From CAYNSB01 sp964399625 (lineage in GTDB: Bacteria > Planctomycetota > Phycisphaerae > Phycisphaerales > UBA1924): a stretch of 15,481 nt of DNA. Within the stretch, counting starts at the first letter, position 1. Every line of letters begins with the position of its first letter. Position numbers and translations under genes: made by a program. The stretch is taken from contig CAYNSB010000067.1 of NCBI GenBank assembly GCA_964399625.1, positions 1-15,481 on the forward strand, read 5' to 3'. Below are positions 6,458 through 13,582 of the stretch, in pieces. The notes under the pieces are model-generated. The model searched no databases, had not been told where the DNA came from, and saw nothing but the letters and a program-made list of their open reading frames with translations.

Positions 6458-9058
6458 GTGCCCAGAGACCTCATACGATCGATCGTGCGCAACGCCGCCG
6501 CCTCACGATCGCTGGCCGTCGCCCGCTCGGTCGCCCGCCGAGCCTGCCTCGCACGCGGCGTCTCAACGCTTGCGCCCGCGCTGGCGGTCGCCGGCGTGGT
6601 CGCCCTGGCGCTCGCGATCGCGGACAAGGCCCTCGCCGAGCGCCTCTCCCGGCTGGCCCCACGCGCCGTGTGGCTCGCCGCGCCGTTCACGATCGCAGCC
6701 CTGGGCGCCCTGGTGCACGCCATCGCGACCGCGCCGACGCTCATCGCCGCCGCAGCGCGGGCGGACGCCTCCCTCGGACTGAAGGACCGCCTCTCCTCCG
6801 CGCTGGAGCTCGGTTCGTCGAACGATCCCTTCGCGGCCTGGACGATCGCACAGGCCGAGCAGCTCGCCGCGCAAGCGGACCCTCGCCGCGTCGTTCCCGT
6901 GCGTCTGCGCTGGGCGCACGCGATCGCGCCCGCGCTGGCGTGCATCGCGATCGCCGTGACGATCTGGATGCCCGCTCGGATTCCCTCGACGACCCAGCCC
7001 GATCCCGCGACGCTCGCCGCGGCGCGCACGTCCACCGCGCAGCAGATCAAGTCCGCGGCCACCGCCCTCGCGTCGCAAGCCCCGGCCGCGACCGCAACGC
7101 CCGCCCGCCCCGAAGAACTCCGCGCCCTGGAGGACCTCCAGAGCGAACTCGCCGAGTCAAGACTCTCGCCCGAGGACGCACGCCTCGCCGCGGCCCAGCG
7201 CGTCGAGCAGGCCGCATCCCGCATGGACACCGAGGCACGCGAACGCCAGACATCGCTCGATCGCGCCCGGGAGGCGCTCTCCGCGGCCGCACGATCGGCC
7301 GATCAGGGCTCCGCCTCGAACCCATCAGGAACCGACGCGGACGCACCCTCACTCACCGAGGCGCTCCGCGAGGGTGACCTGGCCCGCGCCGCGGACGCGC
7401 TGCGTTCGATCGATCGCCAGCGCAACGACATGCTCCCCGAGCAGCGCGAGGCAATCGCCCAGCAACTCGAGGAACTCGCGCGGCGCATCGAGAACACCGA
7501 GAGCGCCCGGAACGACCGCGAGTCCCCCACCCAGCCCCCCAACAAGTTCGACGCCAGCCCCGCGACGAATACGAACGCCGACAAGCCGGAATCGGGCTCG
7601 CAAGAGCGCGACCCCGCACGCGCGCCCGAGGCCGCACAGCCGAAAGACTCACCGGCCGACACGCCCAAGCCCGAGTCTCCCAAGCCTCCCCCACCTTCCA
7701 AGCAGTCGCCCCTCGATCGCCTCCGCGACGCGATGCGCGAAGCGGCCCGACAGATGCGCCCCGATGCTCCGAATGAGGCGAAACCACGCGACCAGTCCGG
7801 CCCTGCCCAGAAGCAGCGCGAACCATCCACGCCGTCCTCGCCCACGAACTCATCCTCAAAGCCGACATCGGACCCGAAGGACGGTTCGCCGCGCCCACCG
7901 CCGAATGAGCCCACTCGGAATCCGCAGGAGAACTCCGACCAACCCTCGGAGCCCAAGGCTCCATCCGAGCGTCCCGCCCCATCCGACCAACCCTCCCGTC
8001 CCTCGCCGTCATCGCCGAGCGGCCAGAGCCCTGGCAACACCGCGCCCGACGCCGCGCCGCCCAAGAACGCCACTCCCAAGGATTCTCCAACGAATCCCGC
8101 CGACGGGCCCGCGCCAACAACTCCATCGCAAGATCCGTCGGCCCCAAAGGGCGACGCCCAACAGAGTCAGGCGCCGCGCCCGTCACCGTCCGGTACATCG
8201 CCCCAAGGCCAAAACCCGGCCCCCAGCGACAACCCGACCCCGGACGCCACTCCCCAGCGCTCGCCAAGCCCCACGCAGCGCGATAAGCCCGCTCCCCAGC
8301 CCGGCGAGCAACCCTCGCCCCAGGGCAGCGACCAACCCGATCCATCCGCGTTGCGTCGCGCCGAGCGGGAGCTCCGCGATCTTGCCGACCAGCCCAAGGA
8401 CGCTCAGGAGCAGCAGCGCCGCGCCCAGCGCCTGCGCGATCTCGCCCACGAACTCCAGAAGCAGATGACGCCCGAGCAGCAGCAGGAAGTCCAGCGCCTC
8501 GCCCAGCAGATCGCGCAGGAAGCACAACAACGGCGCGACGGCGCCGCGCCCGACCAGAAGCGCACGGGTCCCGGCGAGCAGCGCCCCCCCACCCCCACTC
8601 CCGGCGTGCAGTCCGGCGCCGAAGGCGCGGATCACTCCAATCCCGCTGGCAAGCCATCGCCCGACGGCTCCGCGCACGGGATCAACCCCGACATGAGCGG
8701 CGTCCAGAATGGCTCGGGCTCTCTCGGGCCCGGCGTGCCTCCCCGCTCGGGGCCCGCCGCCTCAGAGCCCCAGGCCTCCGATCGAACGCTCGATGCGCGG
8801 CGCGCACCCGAGGGCCGTCCCCGCGAGCGCGTCATCGCCGAGTGGTACTCGAACCGGCCGCCCGCCACCGGCGAGCACGCGGCCCGCGCAACCCCCGCCG
8901 AAGAGGTCCGCCGCGCCGCCGACGCCGCCGACCGCGCCATCGAGCAGCAGACCGTTCCCGCGCGGTACTCCGACCTGGTCCGTCGGGTGTTCAAGCGGTA
9001 CGCCGAGCAGGTCGCAACTCCCCCGCCCGCGAGCGAGGTGCGCCCTGCCCCGCGATAG
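6458..9058 (+). CDS. DUF4175-like membrane protein with long disordered Pro/Ser-rich region
   Basis: 866 residues. Membrane segments lie at about 36-55, 70-92 and 152-171. Between them, RADASLGLKDRLSSALEL (101-118) matches the motif of DUF4175-type proteins that accompany VWA proteins in envelope gene clusters. A cytoplasmic or periplasmic helical part (about 218-350) follows, then about 275 residues of Pro/Ser/Asp/Lys/Gln-rich low-complexity sequence (about 352-627) with one short helical island (418-433). A Gln/Arg-rich coiled coil follows at about 630-693. The C-terminal end (about 790-851; ERVIAEWYSNRP and PARYSDLVRRVFKRYAEQV) is conserved in style and probably functional. The start is GTG at 6458, chosen by the length of the frame and a weak GGAG about 8 nt upstream; GTG 6485 is an alternative. 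The VWA/GATase gene follows after 30 bp, likely in one operon. The biochemical role is unknown. Confidence 0.8.
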   Translation: MPRDLIRSIVRNAAASRSLAVARSVARRACLARGVSTLAPALAVAGVVALALAIADKALAERLSRLAPRAVWLAAPFTIAALGALVHAIATAPTLIAAAARADASLGLKDRLSSALELGSSNDPFAAWTIAQAEQLAAQADPRRVVPVRLRWAHAIAPALACIAIAVTIWMPARIPSTTQPDPATLAAARTSTAQQIKSAATALASQAPAATATPARPEELRALEDLQSELAESRLSPEDARLAAAQRVEQAASRMDTEARERQTSLDRAREALSAAARSADQGSASNPSGTDADAPSLTEALREGDLARAADALRSIDRQRNDMLPEQREAIAQQLEELARRIENTESARNDRESPTQPPNKFDASPATNTNADKPESGSQERDPARAPEAAQPKDSPADTPKPESPKPPPPSKQSPLDRLRDAMREAARQMRPDAPNEAKPRDQSGPAQKQREPSTPSSPTNSSSKPTSDPKDGSPRPPPNEPTRNPQENSDQPSEPKAPSERPAPSDQPSRPSPSSPSGQSPGNTAPDAAPPKNATPKDSPTNPADGPAPTTPSQDPSAPKGDAQQSQAPRPSPSGTSPQGQNPAPSDNPTPDATPQRSPSPTQRDKPAPQPGEQPSPQGSDQPDPSALRRAERELRDLADQPKDAQEQQRRAQRLRDLAHELQKQMTPEQQQEVQRLAQQIAQEAQQRRDGAAPDQKRTGPGEQRPPTPTPGVQSGAEGADHSNPAGKPSPDGSAHGINPDMSGVQNGSGSLGPGVPPRSGPAASEPQASDRTLDARRAPEGRPRERVIAEWYSNRPPATGEHAARATPAEEVRRAADAADRAIEQQTVPARYSDLVRRVFKRYAEQVATPPPASEVRPAPR

Positions 9059-9088
9059 CACCGCTCGCGCGACACCCGATCCATACGC

Positions 9089-12000
9089 TTGCCCGTGCGC
9101 GCCGCGCTGAACGATCCAAGCTGGCTCCTGATCCTGGTCCCGGGCATCCCCCTGGCGCTCCTGGGATTCCGCTGGTTCGCCACGATGGCCCTTGCGCGAC
9201 GTGTCTCGGCCGTGACGCTCCGCGTCCTTCTCATCGCCCTCCTCGCCACGCTGCTCGCGGGCGCTTCCTCCGTCCGATCGACGAACCGCCTCGCCGTCAT
9301 CGCGCTCGTGGATGTGTCCCAGTCGGTCCGCCTCTTCGCCGACGCGGGGCTCGATGCGCAATCCCGCCCGCGCGATCCGATCGACGCGGTGCGCGCGTAC
9401 CTGGCCACCGCGTGCGCCGATCGCGGACCGGAGGACCTCCTGGGCATCGTTGCGTTCGACTCCCGCGCGATCGCCATCGCCGCGCCCACGACCGCCGACC
9501 TCTCCGCCCGCACACTGGAGATCCCTCCCACGCAGGGCACGGACCTGGCCGGCGCGATCCGCGACGGCGCGTCGCTCGTGCCGCCCGACGCCGCGGCACG
9601 CTTCATCCTCTTCTCCGATGGCAACCAGACCCAGGGCGATGCGCTCGCCGCCGCCCGCCAGGTCACCGACTCCTCCGTCCGCGCCCGCCGTGCCACGCCG
9701 ATCGACGTCGTGCCCCTCACGCTCCGCGCCGACCACGAAGTGATCGTGGAGTCCCTCGACGCCCCACCCCGCGCCGCGGCCCAGGCGACCATCAACCTCC
9801 GCGTCACGCTGCGCGCCACCGCCCCCGCGACGGGCACGCTCCGCATCCTGCTCAACGACCAGCCCGCGACGGGCGTGCCGCCCCGGAGGGTCGAGATTCC
9901 CACCGGCCGCACCGTCGAGATCATCCCCGTCCCCCTCCCCGTCGGCCGCGTGCACAACTTCCGCGCGATCTACGAGCCCGACACCCAGACGCTTCCCGAC
10001 GGCTCCGTGCGCGTCCTCGCCGACACCCGCGCAGAGAACAACACCGCCGACGCGTTCACCCTCACGCCCGGCCGCGGCTCAATCCTCCTTGTCGATCCCA
10101 CGCCCGGCGCTCCCGACTCGCAGACCCTCGCCCGTGCACTCCGCGAGAGCAATCTGAACGTCTCGATCGTCACCCCCAGCGCGATCCCGCCCACCAGCGT
10201 GGACCTGCAGGCCTACGACCTGCTCATCCTGAACAACGTACCCGCCGAGCTCGTCCCCGAGCCCGCCCAGCACGCCATCGAGTCCTCCGTGAAGGACCTG
10301 GGCCTGGGCCTAGTCATGGTGGGCGGCCCCGACTCCTTCGGCGCCGGCGGATGGAAGGGCACGCCTATCGAGCCCCTGCTTCCCGTCAAGCTCGATCTTC
10401 CCGAGAGGCTCGTCCAGCCCGACGCCGCGGTCATCCTCGTCATCGACAACTCGGGCTCGATGGGGCGGGGCGTTCTGGGCACCGCCTCAACCCAGCAGGA
10501 GATCGCCAACCAGTCCGCCGCCCTCGCCATCCGCTCCCTCGACAAGAAGGATCTCGTCGGCGTCATCGTCTTCAACAACGACTACGACGTGCTCATCCCA
10601 CTCGCCCCGAACTCGGACCCCGCCGCCTCCGGAAGGCGCGTGCTCTCCATCAGCGCCGGCGGAGGCACCGTCGCCCTGCCCGCGTTGCAGGAAGCCCGAC
10701 GGCAACTCAAGGACGCCAAGGCCAGCGTCAAGCACCTGATCCTGCTCTCCGACGGCGTCTCGCAGAATCGCGAGGCCCTGCCGGACCTCGCCCGCGCGAT
10801 GTGGAAAGACGACAAGATCATCGTCTCGGCGATCGGCATCGGCAACGAGATGGACGAGCAGACCATGGCCGCCCTCGCCGCCGAGGGTGGCGGCAAGTTC
10901 TACCCCGTCACCAACGCGCAGCTCCTCCCCCGCTTCCTGCTCAAGGCGGTCCGCATCGTCCGCTCGCCCCTCATCCGCACCGGCCTCTTCACGCCGATCG
11001 TGACGCCCTCGGGCTCGCCTCTGACCCTTGGTCTTGCGCCGCTCCCGCCACCGGCGCTCAACGGCATCGTGCTCACCCAGGCACGCCCGGAGCCCACGAT
11101 CACCTACGCGATGCTCCACCCGCAAGGCGAGCCCCTGCTCGCCCACTGGGTCTGCCAACTGGGCCAGGTCGCCGCGTTCACCTCCGATGTGGGCCCGTGG
11201 GCCTCGGCGTGGGTTGATTGGCCCGGCTTCCGCCAGCTCTGGTCCTCGATCGCACGCACGATCGCACGCCCGCAGACGCCGGGCCGTTTCGAGCTCACTT
11301 CCTCGAGCGACGCCTCGCGTGCCACGCTACGCCTCGAGGCCGCGGGCGACGACGCGCGCCCGCTCGACGGGCTCAGCGTCCCCGCCACGCTCTATCCCAT
11401 CGACGCGCCCGATCGCCCGATCTCGCTCTCCCTCTCGCAGACCGCGCCGGGCGTCTACGAGGGAACAACACCCGCGCTCGCGCCCGGAAACTACATCGCC
11501 ACTATCACGCCGCGCGCCGGAGACCAGCGTCTCTCGCCCGTGGTCGGCGGCGTCGCCATCGCCGCGGGCGCCGAACTCCGCGACCTCACGACCAACACCG
11601 CGCTGCTCCGACAGATCGCCGCCTCCACGGGCGGGCGCGTCCTCGACCTCAACGATCCGCGCTCCGCCCGGCTCTTCGACCGCGCGGGCCTCGAGCCCAC
11701 GCTCGCACGCACGCCCCTCTTCCGACCCCTGCTCGTGCTCACCCTCATCGTCCTGATGCTGGATATCGCGACCCGACGCATCGCGTGGGACCGCCTCGTC
11801 TCGCCCGAGTTCGGCTCCACCCTTCGCGAGCGCGCCATCGCCGCCATCGAGGACCGCGGCCCTGCCGCCTCGCGCACCGCCACCCGTCTACGCCAGAGCA
11901 CGCCCGTCGTACGAACCGCGCCCGCGGAAAGCTCCCTCTCGGACGCCGATGCCCAGCGCATCATCGAGGAGCAGCGTCTCCGCCGTGCCCAAGCGCGCTT

Positions 12001-12172
12001 GGATGCCGCACGAGCCATGCGCGAGGCCGAACTCGAGGCGCGCGCCGCGGACGCGATTCCAGACCCTCCCGCGGCCCCGCCCACCGAGGACCCCGCCACG
12101 GGGCTCCTCGCCGCCAAGCGACGCGCCCAGCAGCGCCTGAGCGAGGGCCAGCCACCTCAAGGCGACCGCTGA
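9089..12172 (+). CDS. Membrane protein with two VWA domains flanking a GATase-like domain
   Basis: 1027 residues. Membrane segments lie at about 11-30, 42-60 and 877-893, the BatA/BatB-like anchoring plan. The first VWA domain (about 67-210) has the MIDAS residues D75-x-S77-x-S79, T151 and D177. The second (about 446-620) has DNSGSM (453-458), T527 and D555. Both metal sites look intact, so both could bind divalent cations and protein partners. Between them (about 330-435) lies a class I glutamine amidotransferase-like fold with VMVGGPDSFGAGGW (409-422). The usual nucleophile Cys is missing, so it is probably structural, as in the putative amidotransferase family PF07090. The region after VWA2 (about 640-860) is beta-rich, and the tail (950-1020) is a charged helix. 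The start is TTG 9089 or GTG 9095; neither has a Shine-Dalgarno. It follows the DUF4175-like gene by 30 bp, a pairing seen in MoxR/VWA envelope clusters; the exact function is unknown. Confidence 0.88.
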   Translation: MPVRAALNDPSWLLILVPGIPLALLGFRWFATMALARRVSAVTLRVLLIALLATLLAGASSVRSTNRLAVIALVDVSQSVRLFADAGLDAQSRPRDPIDAVRAYLATACADRGPEDLLGIVAFDSRAIAIAAPTTADLSARTLEIPPTQGTDLAGAIRDGASLVPPDAAARFILFSDGNQTQGDALAAARQVTDSSVRARRATPIDVVPLTLRADHEVIVESLDAPPRAAAQATINLRVTLRATAPATGTLRILLNDQPATGVPPRRVEIPTGRTVEIIPVPLPVGRVHNFRAIYEPDTQTLPDGSVRVLADTRAENNTADAFTLTPGRGSILLVDPTPGAPDSQTLARALRESNLNVSIVTPSAIPPTSVDLQAYDLLILNNVPAELVPEPAQHAIESSVKDLGLGLVMVGGPDSFGAGGWKGTPIEPLLPVKLDLPERLVQPDAAVILVIDNSGSMGRGVLGTASTQQEIANQSAALAIRSLDKKDLVGVIVFNNDYDVLIPLAPNSDPAASGRRVLSISAGGGTVALPALQEARRQLKDAKASVKHLILLSDGVSQNREALPDLARAMWKDDKIIVSAIGIGNEMDEQTMAALAAEGGGKFYPVTNAQLLPRFLLKAVRIVRSPLIRTGLFTPIVTPSGSPLTLGLAPLPPPALNGIVLTQARPEPTITYAMLHPQGEPLLAHWVCQLGQVAAFTSDVGPWASAWVDWPGFRQLWSSIARTIARPQTPGRFELTSSSDASRATLRLEAAGDDARPLDGLSVPATLYPIDAPDRPISLSLSQTAPGVYEGTTPALAPGNYIATITPRAGDQRLSPVVGGVAIAAGAELRDLTTNTALLRQIAASTGGRVLDLNDPRSARLFDRAGLEPTLARTPLFRPLLVLTLIVLMLDIATRRIAWDRLVSPEFGSTLRERAIAAIEDRGPAASRTATRLRQSTPVVRTAPAESSLSDADAQRIIEEQRLRRAQARLDAARAMREAELEARAADAIPDPPAAPPTEDPATGLLAAKRRAQQRLSEGQPPQGDR

Positions 12173-12194
12173 TCCGTCCGATCCATCGTCCGAT

Positions 12195-12200
12195 TACTAT
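12195..12200 (+). promoter_or_regulatory. Candidate -10 element for the glycosyltransferase gene
   Basis: TACTAT in the 63-bp gap after the VWA gene, 35 bp before the ATG, in an A/T-rich patch unusual for this window. No good -35 is seen 17 bp upstream. It suggests the glycosyltransferase can be transcribed separately from the VWA operon. Confidence 0.35.
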
Positions 12201-12235
12201 TCCCGGTTCTCTTCAGAAACCTTCCCAGAGGACCC

Positions 12236-13462
12236 ATGCCCTTCGACCTCATCACCGTTGCCGTGTTCGGCGCGCCCAGCGCCGAGTTCGTCCAGTCGAT
12301 CCGCGTCGCGGGCCTGCCCAAGACCCACGCCGATTCCTTCGACCTCCACACCTACCCGGACGACACGGCACTCTCGCGCATTCTGGTCGAGGTTCGTCCC
12401 CACGTCATCCTGACGTTCGGCCCGCCCAGCCGCTACCGGGCGCTCATGGGCTCGCCCCTGGAGGTCCGCAAGCGCTGGGTGAGCATCGACACGCCCTCGC
12501 CCGATCCGGCCGCCATCGCCTCGCAGATCGTCGATTGCTTCGTGCTCAACGCGACCTCCGAGCGATTCCCCGATCATCCCCTCGTGAGCGTCTTCACGCC
12601 CACGTACAAGACCGGCGACAAGATCCAGCGCCCCTTCAAGTCCCTGATGGCCCAGACCTACACGAACTGGGAATGGGTCCTGCTCGACGACTCGCCCGAC
12701 GACGGCGCCACCTTCGCGAGCCTCCGCGAGCTCGCCCGCGCCGACTCGCGCATCAGCGCCTTCCAGCCCGATCGCCCGTGCAACATCATCGGCGCCGTCA
12801 AGCGACGCTGCGCCGGCCTCTGCCGCGGGTGGTTGCTCGTCGAGCTCGACCACGACGACGAGCTCGTCCCCGACGCGCTCCTGCACCTCGTCCAGGCCGC
12901 GGCACGCTTCCCCGAGGCCGGCTTCTTCTACTCCGACTGCGCCGAGGTCTTCGAGAACGGCGAGAACGCACGCTACGCCGAGGGCTGGGGATTCGGGTTC
13001 GGCTCCTACCGCGAGGAGTTCCACAACGGCCGCACCCTGCTCGTCTCCAACTACCCGGACATCAACTCCAAAACCATCCGCCACATCGTCGGCGTGCCCA
13101 ACCACTTCCGCGCCTGGCGACGCAACGCCTACTGGGCCGCGGGCGGGCACTCTCCCGACGTGCACGTCGCCGACGACTACGAGTTCCTCGTCCGCACGTT
13201 CCTCACGACCCGCATGTGCCACATCCGCAAGCTCGGCTACATCCAGTACCACAACAACCAGACCTCGGGCAACACCCAGCGCGGACGCAACAAGGAGATC
13301 CAGCGCCTCACCGACGCCTTCATGTTCCGCTACAACGAGCTGATCCACCAGCGCTTCGAGCAGCTCGGCGTGCTGGATTTCATCTGGCGACAGGGCGGCC
13401 GCCTGGACTGGAACATGCCCAACCCCAAGGACGCGCCCCACGCGAACCTGATCTACCCCTGA
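12236..13462 (+). CDS. Family 2 (GT-A fold) glycosyltransferase
   Basis: 408 residues, soluble, no membrane segment. The GT2 core begins at about 116 with VSVFTPTYKTGDKI, followed by SLMAQTYTNWEWVLLDDSPD (136-155), the typical first nucleotide-binding strands. The metal-binding motif DHDD is at 205-208 (LVELDHDDELVPDAL), and ADDYEFLVR (312-320) fits the later acidic motif holding the catalytic base. The N-terminal 110 residues form an extra domain (LITVAVFGAPSAEF, RPHVILTFG) of uncertain fold, perhaps Rossmann-like. The protein should transfer a sugar from a nucleotide sugar to an unknown acceptor. AGAGGA (12227-12232) precedes the ATG by 3 nt, slightly close. It lies tail-to-tail with the collagen-like gene across a shared hairpin. 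That makes a Thr-rich collagen a conceivable acceptor, but surface polysaccharide synthesis is equally possible. Confidence 0.88.
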   Translation: MPFDLITVAVFGAPSAEFVQSIRVAGLPKTHADSFDLHTYPDDTALSRILVEVRPHVILTFGPPSRYRALMGSPLEVRKRWVSIDTPSPDPAAIASQIVDCFVLNATSERFPDHPLVSVFTPTYKTGDKIQRPFKSLMAQTYTNWEWVLLDDSPDDGATFASLRELARADSRISAFQPDRPCNIIGAVKRRCAGLCRGWLLVELDHDDELVPDALLHLVQAAARFPEAGFFYSDCAEVFENGENARYAEGWGFGFGSYREEFHNGRTLLVSNYPDINSKTIRHIVGVPNHFRAWRRNAYWAAGGHSPDVHVADDYEFLVRTFLTTRMCHIRKLGYIQYHNNQTSGNTQRGRNKEIQRLTDAFMFRYNELIHQRFEQLGVLDFIWRQGGRLDWNMPNPKDAPHANLIYP

Positions 13463-13522
13463 TCGCACGCCCGAGCGGCCGCGCCCAACGCCCCGCGCAC
13501 ACACCCGCGTCCCCAATCGAAA

Positions 13523-13551
13523 GAGGGCCCCGGCTCCGCGCCGAGGCCCTC
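13523..13551. terminator. Bidirectional hairpin terminator between convergent genes
   Basis: GAGGGCC (13523-13529) pairs with GGCCCTC (13545-13551), with an inner CGGC/GCCG pairing and a TCCGC loop. It lies 60 bp past the glycosyltransferase stop and 31 bp past the collagen-gene stop. It is followed by CTGATTGAT on the plus strand and by TTTCGATT on the minus strand, so it can serve both genes. Confidence 0.7.
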
Positions 13552-13582
13552 CTGATTGATCACTCGCAGCCGCCGAAGCGGG

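Noticed and set aside
8842..11217. Plus-strand open frame of 791 codons overlapping the VWA gene
   Set aside because: Its product is Arg/Pro/His-rich with no domain, whereas the overlapping frame has two intact VWA domains.
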